Below the pieces are notes generated by a model. It searched no databases. It worked only from the letters and a program-made list of their open reading frames with translations, and was not told where the DNA came from. The translations under genes were made by a program, and so were the position numbers. A stretch of DNA of 64,000 bases from positions 5,704,001 through 5,768,000 of the forward strand of contig NZ_JAGKQQ010000001.1 of assembly GCF_017939745.1 (NCBI RefSeq). Reading direction: 5' to 3'. Below, piece by piece: positions 34,879-43,495 of this stretch. Each line of letters begins with the position of its first letter. The stretch's first letter is position 1. The stretch comes from Gemmata palustris (GTDB lineage: Bacteria; Planctomycetota; Planctomycetia; Gemmatales; Gemmataceae).

Positions 34879-35142
34879 ATGTTAACCAACCAGGACATTG
34901 CCCAACGACTGCGCGAACACGCCAACGAACTGGCGCGGGCGGGGAACAACCTCTACCGCGTGCGTGCATTCCGCTCGGCAGCGATGGCCGTTCTCGGCCT
35001 ACCCGCGGACGTGACCGAGCTCCTCGCGAGCGGCGGTCCCCGCGAACTCGAGCGCGTGCCGGGGATCGGCAAGAGCCTCGCGACCACCATCGCGGGCTAC
35101 TTGACCGCACCCGCTCCGACCGAGAGCGGCATCGCGGTTTGA
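34879..35142 (+). CDS. Free-standing helix-hairpin-helix protein (PolX N-terminal-like)
   Basis: 87 residues from the ATG at 34879 (GTG at 34876 is an equal option; AGGAGGT lies 6-9 bases upstream of both). LTNQDIAQRLREHANELARAGNNLYRVRAFRSAA matches the 8-kDa-like first domain of family X DNA polymerases, and LERVPGIGKSLATTIAGYL is the helix-hairpin-helix that binds DNA backbones. The polymerase and PHP nuclease domains of PolX are missing and the C-terminus ends after a short tail. It is probably a DNA-binding accessory protein. It lies between a divergent YdjM-like gene and a VapBC-like pair. Confidence 0.8.
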   Translation: MLTNQDIAQRLREHANELARAGNNLYRVRAFRSAAMAVLGLPADVTELLASGGPRELERVPGIGKSLATTIAGYLTAPAPTESGIAV

Positions 35143-35241
35143 AGCGGACACCAATTCGTGTTTCGTTGTGCCGAGCGGGATTTCGGGCCGCGGTCGGGGA
35201 GGCTAGAATCACACGTGCCCACGATTCCTCGGAGCGAACAC

Positions 35242-35505
35242 GTGAACGTGATCCGTCTTTCCGCGACGTCCGGACCCGACGGGGTGCTGCACCTCACGAT
35301 CCCGGTCGGGGCACCGGGCGATTTCGAGGTCGCCGTTGTCGTGTCTCCGAAACCGACCGCGAACGGCACAAAACCAAAAACATCCGAAGAGCTCGGGTGG
35401 CCGCCGAACTACTTCGATGAAGTCGTTGGTTCGATCGAGGACGAGACGTTCGCGGCTCCACCGCGGCAACCGGCCAAGTCGATTTCAGCCCTGGACCAAG
35501 AATGA
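35242..35505 (+). CDS. Putative antitoxin upstream of VapC
   Basis: 87 residues from a GTG at 35242 with TCGGAGC upstream. The N-terminal half is beta-strand rich (VLHLTIPVGAPGDFEVAVVV), similar in feel to the start of AbrB- or DUF104-type antitoxins, and the C-terminal half contains LGWPPNYFDEVVGSIEDETF, likely the toxin-binding part. The stop overlaps the start of the PIN-domain gene in ATGA, the typical coupling of toxin-antitoxin pairs. The family could not be named; the antitoxin role is inferred from position, size and coupling. Confidence 0.72.
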   Translation: MNVIRLSATSGPDGVLHLTIPVGAPGDFEVAVVVSPKPTANGTKPKTSEELGWPPNYFDEVVGSIEDETFAAPPRQPAKSISALDQE

Positions 35506-35909
35506 AGTATCTTCTCGACACGAACGCTTGCGTCCAGTGTCTGCGGGCCAAGGGGAGTCTGCTTGTTAAGCATCGGCTCGGCACTCACCCACCGTCCGAT
35601 GTGGTAGTTTGCTCGATCGTTGTGGGAGAATTGTGTTACGGTGCGGCCAAGAGCCGCAATCCCGCTGCGGAAGTGAGCCGCGTCGATGCGTTCTTGGGGC
35701 CGTACCAGAGCTTGCCCTTCGATGACACCACAGCTCGCCGCTACGCCGAACTCCGTGCGATTCTTGAAGCGCAAGGGCTGCCGATTGCGGACCTCGACCT
35801 GATGATCGCGGCAATCGCCCTCGTCAACGGGTTAACGCTCGTAACCCACAACACGACCGATTTCGCGCGGATACAGGGACTGGCTCTTGAGGACTGGGAA
35901 CTTCCGTAA
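35502..35909 (+). CDS. vapC: PIN-domain toxin, VapC type
   Basis: 135 residues. The PIN-domain acidic residues are visible: LLDTNAC near the start (D6), VGELCYGA (glutamate near residue 43), ADLDLMIAAIAL and THNTTDFARI. VapC toxins are Mg-dependent ribonucleases that often cut tRNA or rRNA and are held inactive by the upstream antitoxin. The gene overlaps the antitoxin gene by four bases. It ends eight bases before the convergent DUF1549 gene. Confidence 0.9.
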   Translation: MKYLLDTNACVQCLRAKGSLLVKHRLGTHPPSDVVVCSIVVGELCYGAAKSRNPAAEVSRVDAFLGPYQSLPFDDTTARRYAELRAILEAQGLPIADLDLMIAAIALVNGLTLVTHNTTDFARIQGLALEDWELP

Positions 35910-35917
35910 CCTCACCA

Positions 35918-38134
35918 TCACCGGTTGAACAAGAACTCTTTGCTGTTGAGCAGCGCCCAGAACACGTCGCGGTAGAGTTCGTCGCGGGAAGTGTCCTTGT
36001 CCTTCAAGAGTTCGGTGACCTTCGCTGTTTCCTCTGCGCTCGCCTTGCGCGCGTAGGCACGCAGAAAGAGTTCGTCGAGCAGCTTCGCGTCATCCTTCTC
36101 ATCCTTCAGACGCTTCGCGAGCCACCCGTTACCGTTGCCCACCTTGTTGGTCACGGTTTCACCGCAAATCAGGTGCAGCACGTTCGGCAGGTTCACGTCA
36201 CCCACGCGCTCGCACGCGCACGCGGTCACGCGCTCACTCCGCCCGAACGCGCGGAGGAAGTATGATGTCGAACCGGGATCGGGCACTTGTGCGGCTCGCA
36301 CGCCGATCGGGTAACCGTCGAAGCGCTCGGGTACGCCGGTCGCGTCGCTGATCGCGTCGAGCAGTACCTCTGCGGGCAACCGGCGGGCGTAGTAGTGGGA
36401 ATAGAACCGCGCATCCGTTTCGTTCCCCGGGCGCGTCGAACTGGAGAGCTGGTAGGTGCGCGACGTGAGGATCACGCGCATCAGCGCACGCAGATCGAAC
36501 TTCTTCCCCACGAACTCCTTGTTGAGCGCCTTCCACAGCGCCGGGTTCGTCGGCGGGTTGGTCGCGCGCAGGTCATCAACCGGCTCCACTAACCCCACGC
36601 CCATGTAGTGCCGCCAGACGCGGTTCACCATTGCGCCGGCGAAATACTCGTTGTTCGGATCGGTGATCCACTTTGCGAGCGCGACGCGCGGGTCGTCACC
36701 GGGTTTCACATCGCCCGCGGTACGGTCCAGCGGTTGCGGGCGCATGAACGCACCCGTCCGCGGCTGACTCACCCCGACCGGGTTCTTGTTTTGGTTCTGG
36801 TCCGGGTGGCTGACGTTCAACCGCGTCGGCCCCATCTTCGCCTCAGTGCGGTCGAGCTTCACGCGACTGAAGTACGCGGCGAAGTGAAAGAAATCGTCCT
36901 GCGTGTACCGTTCGAGCGGGTGGTTGTGGCACTTCGCGCAGCCGATGCGCGTCCCGAGGAACGCTTGGGCGATCGATTCGGGCGCTTCCGAGTTTTCGCC
37001 GTGCCGCTGCTCGCCGACCGTGACGATGAAGTACCCGACCGCGGGGTTGTCGACGTTCGAGCCGGTCGCAGTCAGGATGTCGCGCGCGATATCGTCCCAG
37101 GCCCGGTTCGCCGCGACCTGCTTCCGCAGCCAGTCGTGGAACTGCCGCACGCCCTTCGTTCCGCGCACGTCGTGGTCGCGCTCCTTGCGGTTCTGAAACA
37201 GGTCGCCCAGTTGCAGTGCCCAGTAGTCGTTGAATTCCGAGCGCGCGAGGATCGCGTCCACCAGCTTTTCGCGCTTCTTCGGGTCCGGGTCCGCGCCGAA
37301 CGCGGTCACTTCGGCCGGTGTGGGCAAGGCGCCCAGCGCGTCAAGAAACGCGCGCCGGATGAACTCATCGTCGGTGCAGAGATCGCTCGGTTCGATGCGG
37401 AGTTCCTTGAGTTTGGCCGCGACGTGCGTATCGACGAAGTTGTTGCCCGCGGCGAACCGTTTCTCGTCGATGGGGCGATCGAACGGCATGCTGAACACCG
37501 TGACGGCCACTTCGGTGAGGTACATCGCGCGCACCGCGCTCGCGCCGTTTCGGACCGCCTTCGCTCGCCCCGCCGCCGATACTTCGAGATAAGCCGGATC
37601 GTTGGAATCGAACTTGGTGAGCCAGGTCACGTCGCGGGTGGTGCCATCGGTGAACGTGGCGGTCGCGACGAGTTGTACCGCCTCCCCCGGCTTGAGTACC
37701 TGGGCCGATGGAGTGAGTTCGAGTTTGCTGATTTTCGCTTCGTTCTTGTCCGGACCGGGGTAGCCGGCCCGGAGCCAGTCGAGCAGGAGTTTGTATTCGC
37801 GGCTCGTGGTAGAGAAGAGGCGCCCGCCCTCGTGCGGCGTCTCCGCGGTCGCTTTGCGCAGGAGCAAGCTCTCTTCCGGGTGCGTGCGGTCGAGCCGGCG
37901 GCCGCTGAACTCGCGCGTGATCCACTTGTAGTCCTGGTCCGGCGCGAACCCGCGGAGCGACAGCCGGAACCCGTTCTGGCCGGCCCCTTTTCCGTGGCAC
38001 GCGCCCTGGTTGCACCCGGCCTTCGTCAGCAGAGGCATTACATCTGCGGTAAACGAGGGTACTTCTCCCGCAACCGACGCGGCGGGTGAAACGCCGACGA
38101 GCGCTGCGGTGAGCAGGTACGAGAACCGGGGCAT
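35918..38134 (-). CDS. DUF1549/DUF1553 protein with Ig-like domain and haem-like motif
   Basis: 738 residues with a signal peptide (LLTAALVGVSPAASVAG). The N-terminal part has GCNQGACHGKG (C41, C46, H47), a CxxxxCH variant of a haem site. An Ig-like (BIG2) domain follows (about 150-245; LELTPSAQVLKPGEAVQLVA), then DUF1549 (around LRIEPSDLCTDDEFIRRAFLDALGALP) and DUF1553 (AGAMVNRVWRHYMGVGLVEPVDDLR). This is a common planctomycete exported protein type of unknown role. It is divergent from the related gene at 38402; the 267 bases between them show no recognisable site. Confidence 0.92.
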   Translation of the reverse strand: MPRFSYLLTAALVGVSPAASVAGEVPSFTADVMPLLTKAGCNQGACHGKGAGQNGFRLSLRGFAPDQDYKWITREFSGRRLDRTHPEESLLLRKATAETPHEGGRLFSTTSREYKLLLDWLRAGYPGPDKNEAKISKLELTPSAQVLKPGEAVQLVATATFTDGTTRDVTWLTKFDSNDPAYLEVSAAGRAKAVRNGASAVRAMYLTEVAVTVFSMPFDRPIDEKRFAAGNNFVDTHVAAKLKELRIEPSDLCTDDEFIRRAFLDALGALPTPAEVTAFGADPDPKKREKLVDAILARSEFNDYWALQLGDLFQNRKERDHDVRGTKGVRQFHDWLRKQVAANRAWDDIARDILTATGSNVDNPAVGYFIVTVGEQRHGENSEAPESIAQAFLGTRIGCAKCHNHPLERYTQDDFFHFAAYFSRVKLDRTEAKMGPTRLNVSHPDQNQNKNPVGVSQPRTGAFMRPQPLDRTAGDVKPGDDPRVALAKWITDPNNEYFAGAMVNRVWRHYMGVGLVEPVDDLRATNPPTNPALWKALNKEFVGKKFDLRALMRVILTSRTYQLSSSTRPGNETDARFYSHYYARRLPAEVLLDAISDATGVPERFDGYPIGVRAAQVPDPGSTSYFLRAFGRSERVTACACERVGDVNLPNVLHLICGETVTNKVGNGNGWLAKRLKDEKDDAKLLDELFLRAYARKASAEETAKVTELLKDKDTSRDELYRDVFWALLNSKEFLFNR

Positions 38135-38401
38135 AGGGAACTCACGGATGAGTTGGCGAGCGGGGAACGAACCCCGAGTGAGGCGGGCAGCGAGCGGTAA
38201 TCCACTTGAGTTTAGGTGATGTCATCGGCGCGAGCAAGCGAAAAGGACCGCGCGCCGGTTCGCGGGAGTAATTTCCTGCTAGCTCCATTCGTCCGGCTCT
38301 GGTAATATTATTCACGGCTGAATGGCCTCTCCCCGCCCGCCCCGCGCAGAACCCCGCCAAACGTCACGAACCCGCGTTCGGACTTCGTTCTGAGTTTACC
38401 T

Positions 38402-40744
38402 ATGCTGCGAATCGCACTCGTCGTCACGCTCGTTGCGCCGTCGGTCGCGCTGGCCGCGGACCCCGCACCGCTCGATGCGAAGAAGGTCGAGTTCTTCGAG
38501 ACGAAGATCCGGCCGGTGCTGATCGAGCAGTGCTACAAGTGCCACTCCGAAGAGGCCGCAAAAGACAAGAAACTCAAGGGCGGCTTGAAGCTCGATACGA
38601 AGGCCGGTTTGTTCGCCGGTGGCGAAACCGGCGCCGCACTGGTGCCGGGTAAAGTCGATAAGGGCACGCTGCTCCACTCACTGAAGTACGACGACGAACT
38701 GAAGATGCCGCCGAAGGGCAAATTGCCGGACGCGGTCATCAAGGACTTCGAGCAGTGGATCGCCGACGGCGCCACCGATCCGCGCGGGGGCGATATCGCG
38801 AAGGCCGCCGGCATCGACATCGAGAAGGGGAAGCAGTTCTGGTCGCTCCAGCAACCCAAAGAACCGCCGGTTCCGGGGAACGCGAAGCAGGCGATCGACG
38901 GATTCATTCGGGCGAAGTGGGCCGAGAAGGGGCTGAAGCCCGTTGCCCAAGCCGACAAGCACACGCTGATTCGCCGCGCGTACTACGACCTCACCGGGTT
39001 GCCCCCCGCGCCGGAAGTCGTGGACGCATTCGTTGCGGATACCGCACCGGACGCATTCGAGAAGGTCATTGACGCGCTGCTCGCGTCGCCGCAATACGGC
39101 GAAAAGTGGGCGCGGCACTGGCTCGACGTCGCCCGCTTCGCGGAAGACCAGGCCCACACGTTCGAGGTGAAGCCCAAGGCCCAAGCTTGGCGCTACCGCG
39201 ATTGGGTGGTTGCTGCGTTCAACTCCGACATGCCCTACGACAAGTTCGTGAAGCTCCAGATCGCCGGGGACATGCTGCCGGACGCGCCGAGCGACCCGTT
39301 CACCAAGTTCGCGGGCCTCGGGTTCCTCGGGTTGGGTGCGGAATACTACAAGAACACCGCAGCGGCACAGGCCATCGCGGAAGAACTCGACGACCGCGTC
39401 GATACGCTCACGCGCGGGTTCCTCGGCCTCACCGTTTCGTGCGCCCGGTGCCACGACCACAAGTTCGACCCCATCCCGACGCGCGACTACTACTCCATCG
39501 CCGGCATTTACATGGGCACGGCCATGAGCGACGCCCCGCTCGGTCCGCCCGACGAGGTGAAGGCGTACACCGCGGCGCAAGCCGAACTCAAGAAGGTCAA
39601 CGAGAAGTTCAAGAAGACCCAGACCGAACTCAAAGCGAAGAAAGATCCGTGGGCCACGCAGGTCGCGAAACTAATCGCGCTAAAAGCGACGTCAGAAGAG
39701 CTCGCGAAGATCAAGAAGAACATGCCGCCGGCCCCGCAGGTCGCACACGTCATCAGCGGTAACGGCAGCGGTATGAAAGTGTACATTCGCGGGAACCCCG
39801 CGACCCCCGGCGAAAACGCGCCCAAGGGCTTCTTGCAAGTGCTGCCCTCGCCCACACCCGCGGGGAGCACCTTTACCCGCCTCGATCTCGCGAACGCGAT
39901 CGGCTCGAAGGACAACCCGCTGACCGCGCGCGTGATCGTGAACCGCGTCTGGGCGTGGCACTTCGGCCGCGGGCTGGTGAGCACGCCGTCCAACTTCGGG
40001 AACCTCGGCGACAAGCCCAGTCACCCGGAACTGCTCGACTGGCTCGCGGTGAACTTCGTCAAAAACGGCTGGTCGATGAAGTGGCTCCACAAACAGATCA
40101 TGACCGCGGCTACGTACCAACTCTCGTCGAACGCGGAGCCCGGATCGGGGAGCGCGGAACCGGAGAAATGGTTCTGGTTTTCCGTTCCGCGCTCCGCGTC
40201 CCGCGATCCGCGTTCGGAAGACGCGGCGAACGTGTACCTGTGGCGCGGAACCCGCAAGCGGCTGGAAATCGAGGACTGGCGCGACTCGCTGCTCGCCGTT
40301 AGCGGAACCCTCGACCCGAAGCTCGGCGGCCCGACGTTCGACCTGCGCGACGCGAACGCGAAGCGCCGGACCCTCTACGCGAAGGTGAGCCGCCACGAAC
40401 TCGACGGGCTGCTGCGGCTGTTCGACTTCCCCGACGCGAACGTGACCGCGGACAAGCGCACCGTGACCACCGTCCCGCAGCAACAGTTGTTCGCGCTAAA
40501 CAGCGACTTCATGGTTTCGCAGGCCAAAGCGTTCGCCACGCGCGTCGAGAAGCTCGGCACGACGGACGAGGAGCGCGTGACGGGCGCGTACCGCACCATC
40601 TTCGGCCGCGCCCCGGAGAAAGCCGAACGGGAGCTGGCGCTCCGGTTCCTGAAGCTCCCGCCGAAAGCCGATGACAAGCTCACGCGCTGGCAGCAGTACG
40701 CCCAGGTGCTTCTGGCCAGTAACGAACTGCTGTACGTCGATTAA
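38402..40744 (+). CDS. PSCyt1/DUF1549/DUF1553 protein carrying an inserted palindromic element
   Basis: 780 residues with a signal peptide and CYKCHS haem motif (C44, C47, H48; PSCyt1). DUF1549 spans roughly 150-360 (RRAYYDLTGLPPAPEVV, YGEKWARHWLDVARFAEDQ), a coiled region about 385-440, and DUF1553 from about 495 (NPLTARVIVNRVWAWHFGRG). Within DUF1553, residues 577-604 are encoded by a palindromic repeat (40129-40215) and look like an insertion between YQLSS and NVYLWRGTRKRL. The gene is followed by a hairpin at 40762-40786, and the next genes in the same direction encode a small acidic protein and a DUF1501 protein. Confidence 0.93.
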   Translation: MLRIALVVTLVAPSVALAADPAPLDAKKVEFFETKIRPVLIEQCYKCHSEEAAKDKKLKGGLKLDTKAGLFAGGETGAALVPGKVDKGTLLHSLKYDDELKMPPKGKLPDAVIKDFEQWIADGATDPRGGDIAKAAGIDIEKGKQFWSLQQPKEPPVPGNAKQAIDGFIRAKWAEKGLKPVAQADKHTLIRRAYYDLTGLPPAPEVVDAFVADTAPDAFEKVIDALLASPQYGEKWARHWLDVARFAEDQAHTFEVKPKAQAWRYRDWVVAAFNSDMPYDKFVKLQIAGDMLPDAPSDPFTKFAGLGFLGLGAEYYKNTAAAQAIAEELDDRVDTLTRGFLGLTVSCARCHDHKFDPIPTRDYYSIAGIYMGTAMSDAPLGPPDEVKAYTAAQAELKKVNEKFKKTQTELKAKKDPWATQVAKLIALKATSEELAKIKKNMPPAPQVAHVISGNGSGMKVYIRGNPATPGENAPKGFLQVLPSPTPAGSTFTRLDLANAIGSKDNPLTARVIVNRVWAWHFGRGLVSTPSNFGNLGDKPSHPELLDWLAVNFVKNGWSMKWLHKQIMTAATYQLSSNAEPGSGSAEPEKWFWFSVPRSASRDPRSEDAANVYLWRGTRKRLEIEDWRDSLLAVSGTLDPKLGGPTFDLRDANAKRRTLYAKVSRHELDGLLRLFDFPDANVTADKRTVTTVPQQQLFALNSDFMVSQAKAFATRVEKLGTTDEERVTGAYRTIFGRAPEKAERELALRFLKLPPKADDKLTRWQQYAQVLLASNELLYVD
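40129..40215. repeat. Palindromic element inside a coding sequence
   Basis: 87 bases (29 codons). Arms at 40129-40160 and 40184-40215 are inverted copies with 27 of 32 positions matching and a short T/G-rich middle. It lies in frame in the DUF1553 gene and encodes low-complexity residues (GSGSAEPEKWFWFSVPRSAS). A related palindrome is at 8549-8642. Confidence 0.75.
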
Positions 40745-40761
40745 GGAGCGAAGTGTACCGG

Positions 40762-40786
40762 GCCTGAGTGGGCGCTCCCACTAGGC
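40762..40786 (+). terminator. Hairpin after the DUF1553 gene
   Basis: Stem GCCT(G)AGTGGG / CCCACTAGGC with one bulged base and loop CGCT, 18-42 bases after the stop at 40744. No T tract, so it may only weaken read-through to the downstream genes. Confidence 0.5.
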
Positions 40787-40881
40787 GGGGCGACCGAGCG
40801 GTGCGGACACTCCCGCCGGTGTGCGTAGACTGAGGTGGACCGTCCGTAGGAGGCGGGACCATCTCAACCAGCGGGTGTCGA

Positions 40882-41433
40882 ATGAGCAGTCAACCGGAAG
40901 CCTCTCCCCACCACCGGGCCGACGTGGAAGTTTCGCAAGACGGTGACAAGGTGACACTGAAGGCGCCCGCCGGCGGAGCGACCCTGACCTCCGATCAGGC
41001 GCAGGAGCTCGCGAGCCGCATTTTCGAGGCCGCGGCGCGGGCCGGGGGCGAAGACCCGGTCGAGAACGACTGGGTGCGACTGCCCATGCAGTACCTGCGG
41101 CTCGCGGCCGAGCGCCTCGACTTCGCCCCCGAGGGCGACGAGAACAAGGTGCCGGCCCCGAACAGCGACGAGCCCGACGGGAGCACCGCAGAAGTCCACT
41201 GTTGGATCAAGGACCAGACCCAGGGGAACGCGATGCACATCGCCGCCGGCAACATTGCCGAGCACGGGTGGTACGTCGCGGAAGTGATCGAGCACCGGGC
41301 CGCGACCCGGGCCGAGTTCGCGGGCACCGAGTACCTGCAGTATTTCGAGCAGGCGCTCGTGGACTCCGAAGTGTTTCTGTACGAGATCGAAGAAGACGAC
41401 ACCGAAGGTACCGAGGATTCCGCCGATGCGTGA
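40882..41433 (+). CDS. Acidic protein upstream of DUF1501, unknown
   Basis: 183 residues, strongly acidic, with no signal peptide. It opens with a beta-strand region (ADVEVSQDGDKVTLKAPAGG), then a helix (SDQAQELASRIFEAAARAG), a core with VHCWIKDQTQGNAMHIAAGN and a C-terminal acidic tail (EIEEDDTEGTEDSADA). No family is recognised. Its last eight bases overlap the start of the DUF1501 gene, so the two are translationally coupled and probably act together. The hairpin at 40762 may separate it from the DUF1553 gene. Confidence 0.82.
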   Translation: MSSQPEASPHHRADVEVSQDGDKVTLKAPAGGATLTSDQAQELASRIFEAAARAGGEDPVENDWVRLPMQYLRLAAERLDFAPEGDENKVPAPNSDEPDGSTAEVHCWIKDQTQGNAMHIAAGNIAEHGWYVAEVIEHRAATRAEFAGTEYLQYFEQALVDSEVFLYEIEEDDTEGTEDSADA

Positions 41434-42811
41434 TTTCGGGATTTCGCGCCGCGACATGCTCAAGAGCAGCGGCACCGGGCTCGGGGTACTCGGCCTCGCG
41501 GGGGTTCTCGCGAACGAGGCCCGGTCCGCGCCCGCCGCGAGCGCGAACCCGCTCGCGCCGAAGGTGGCGCACTTCCCGGCGAAGGCCAAGCACGTCATCC
41601 ACCTGTTCATGAACGGCGGCCCGTCGCAGGTGGACACGTTCGACCCCAAGCCCGAACTCACCAAGCAGCACGGCAAGCAGCCCGGTGCGGCCGGCCTGAA
41701 GACCGAGCGCAAGACCGGCCCGCTGTACAAGTCTCCGTTCAGTTTCAAGAAGTACGGCCAGTCCGGGATCGAGGTCAGCGAGATCTTCCCCGAGGTCGGC
41801 TCGTGCATCGATGACATCTGCGTCGTCCGGTCGATGCACACGAACATCCCGAACCACGAGCCGGGCCTCCTGCTCATGACGTGCGGGAACACGCAGCCCA
41901 TCCGCCCGAGTATGGGGAGCTGGCTCACCTACGGCCTCGGCACCGAGAACCAGAACCTGCCCGGGTTCGTGGTCATGTGCCCCGGGAAGCCCGTCGTCGG
42001 CCCCGCGCTGTGGAACAACAGCTTCCTGCCCGGCGTGTTCCAGGGGTGCCACATCCAGAACCTCGACCCCAAAAAGGTCATCGAGCACATCCGCAACACG
42101 AGCGTGTCGGCGGGCACCCAGCGCGAGCAGCTCGACCTCCTCAACCAGCTCAACGGGCTGCACAAGGACAAGCGCGGCAGCGACGACCAGCTCGAAGCGC
42201 GCATCCAGTCGCTCGAGATCGCGTACCGGATGCAGACCGAGGCGCAGGAAGCGTTCGACGTGAACCGCGAGCCGGTGAAAGTCCGCGACGCCTACGGTAA
42301 GGGGTATTTTGCGGACGCCTGCCTCACGGCCCGGCGCCTGGTCGAGCGCGGCGTGCGGATGGTGCAGGTCTTCTACGGCAGCGGGCAACCGTGGGACGAC
42401 CACGGCGAGATCGAGAAGGGGCACCGCGCGAAGGCGAAGGACAGCGACAAGGCCGTGGCCGCACTGCTCCGCGACCTGAAGCAGACCGGGCTACTCGACG
42501 AAACCCTCGTGCTGTGGGGCGGCGAGTTCGGGCGCACCCCGACGAGCGAGGGCGCGAGTGGGCGCGACCACAACAACCACGGGTTCAGTGTGTGGATGGC
42601 CGGCGGTGGGGTGAAGGGCGGGATGACCTACGGCGCGACCGACGAGTTCGGGTTCGCCGCAGTAGACAAGAAGGTCCACATCCACGACCTGCACGCGACC
42701 ATTCTCCATCTGATGGGCATCGACCACGAGAAACTGACGTACCGCTACAGCGGGCGCGACTTCCGCCTCACGGACGTCGCGGGCACCGTGGTCAAGGATA
42801 TTTTGAAGTAA
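41426..42811 (+). CDS. DUF1501 (sulfatase-like fold) protein with Tat signal
   Basis: 461 residues. The N-terminus ISRRDMLKSSGTGLGVLGLAG is a twin-arginine signal. DUF1501 hallmarks are HLFMNGGPSQVDTFDPKPEL, VVRSMHTNIPNHEPG, WGGEFGRTPTSEGASGRDH and HATILHLMGIDHEKLTYRY, the last close to the C-terminus as usual. It follows a DUF1553 gene, the standard planctomycete pairing (the cytochrome protein and the DUF1501 protein); their joint function is unknown. The start overlaps the preceding small gene by eight bases. Confidence 0.93.
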   Translation: MRDFGISRRDMLKSSGTGLGVLGLAGVLANEARSAPAASANPLAPKVAHFPAKAKHVIHLFMNGGPSQVDTFDPKPELTKQHGKQPGAAGLKTERKTGPLYKSPFSFKKYGQSGIEVSEIFPEVGSCIDDICVVRSMHTNIPNHEPGLLLMTCGNTQPIRPSMGSWLTYGLGTENQNLPGFVVMCPGKPVVGPALWNNSFLPGVFQGCHIQNLDPKKVIEHIRNTSVSAGTQREQLDLLNQLNGLHKDKRGSDDQLEARIQSLEIAYRMQTEAQEAFDVNREPVKVRDAYGKGYFADACLTARRLVERGVRMVQVFYGSGQPWDDHGEIEKGHRAKAKDSDKAVAALLRDLKQTGLLDETLVLWGGEFGRTPTSEGASGRDHNNHGFSVWMAGGGVKGGMTYGATDEFGFAAVDKKVHIHDLHATILHLMGIDHEKLTYRYSGRDFRLTDVAGTVVKDILK

Positions 42812-42834
42812 GCGGAGAAGACAGAGAAAAGCCG

Positions 42835-42966
42835 CCGCGGATGAACGCAGATAACACAGATCAAGACAAGATCGAGTGAAGTCAGGAACGCTTACCCTAT
42901 TTCGGGTGCGACCTCCTTCTCTTATCATCTATTGTCTTGATCCGTGTTATCTGCGTTGATCCGCGG
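42835..42966. repeat. Inverted pair of a dispersed CCGCGGATGAACGCAGATAAC-type repeat
   Basis: Arms 42835-42869 and 42932-42966, 35 bases each with 33 matching positions, around a 62-base spacer. The same word family appears again at 55832-56162. The element begins 24 bases after the DUF1501 stop and its second arm reaches to within 23 bases of the next gene start. Confidence 0.8.
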
Positions 42967-42988
42967 CGCTTTGTTCCTCGGTCCACAC

Positions 42989-43357
42989 ATGGCTTGGGGC
43001 GATCCGGTTCGCGTGCGCACCGCCGTTCACGATCGCGGCGCGCACGTGGGTTATCTCACTACCGTCGGCTACCCCGATCGCGACATTACCGCGTTCTCCG
43101 GGGGCACGCCGTATTTTGAGATCGCCGTGTCGGACCTACAGGAGAAGCACGTCGCGCTCTTGCAGCGGTTCCGACAGCACTGGCTCGTTCACTGTGGCAC
43201 GTCCTACGACACCACGGATGTTGCGGGTGAGTTGAAAGCAAGTGACACCATTAAACTCGCAGTGTTCGCACTACGGTACCGCGATCAGGAGGCCCGGGTG
43301 CTGATCGCCGCTCTAAAATCACACATCGAGCGGATATTGCGCGCGGACTTGCGATAG
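42989..43357 (+). CDS. Small hypothetical protein
   Basis: 122 residues from the ATG at 42989; an in-frame ATG at 42944 falls within the inverted repeat and is less likely. The protein has no signal or membrane segment. It contains VRVRTAVHDRGAHVGYLTTVGYPDRDITAFSGG, then a helical half (LQEKHVALLQRFRQHWLVHCG) and a charged C-terminus (RVLIAALKSHIERILRADLR). Codon choice resembles neighbouring genes, which supports expression. No family recognised and no strong ribosome site seen. Confidence 0.6.
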   Translation: MAWGDPVRVRTAVHDRGAHVGYLTTVGYPDRDITAFSGGTPYFEIAVSDLQEKHVALLQRFRQHWLVHCGTSYDTTDVAGELKASDTIKLAVFALRYRDQEARVLIAALKSHIERILRADLR

Positions 43358-43495
43358 CGTACCGGGCGCCGATCATATGGCGCCGTATCGGGATGCGCGC
43401 GACCACTTCAATTCGGGCGAATGGCCGGAGAACGAAACTCCGGGTCTTCACTTCATCTACTCTCGGTCTTCACAATTGTTCGGTAGAACTCTGGC

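Noticed and set aside
36608-38089. 493-codon open frame on the plus strand opposite the DUF1549/DUF1553 gene
   Set aside because: Low-complexity Arg/Val/Glu-rich translation without domain; the minus strand encodes clear family motifs over the same bases.
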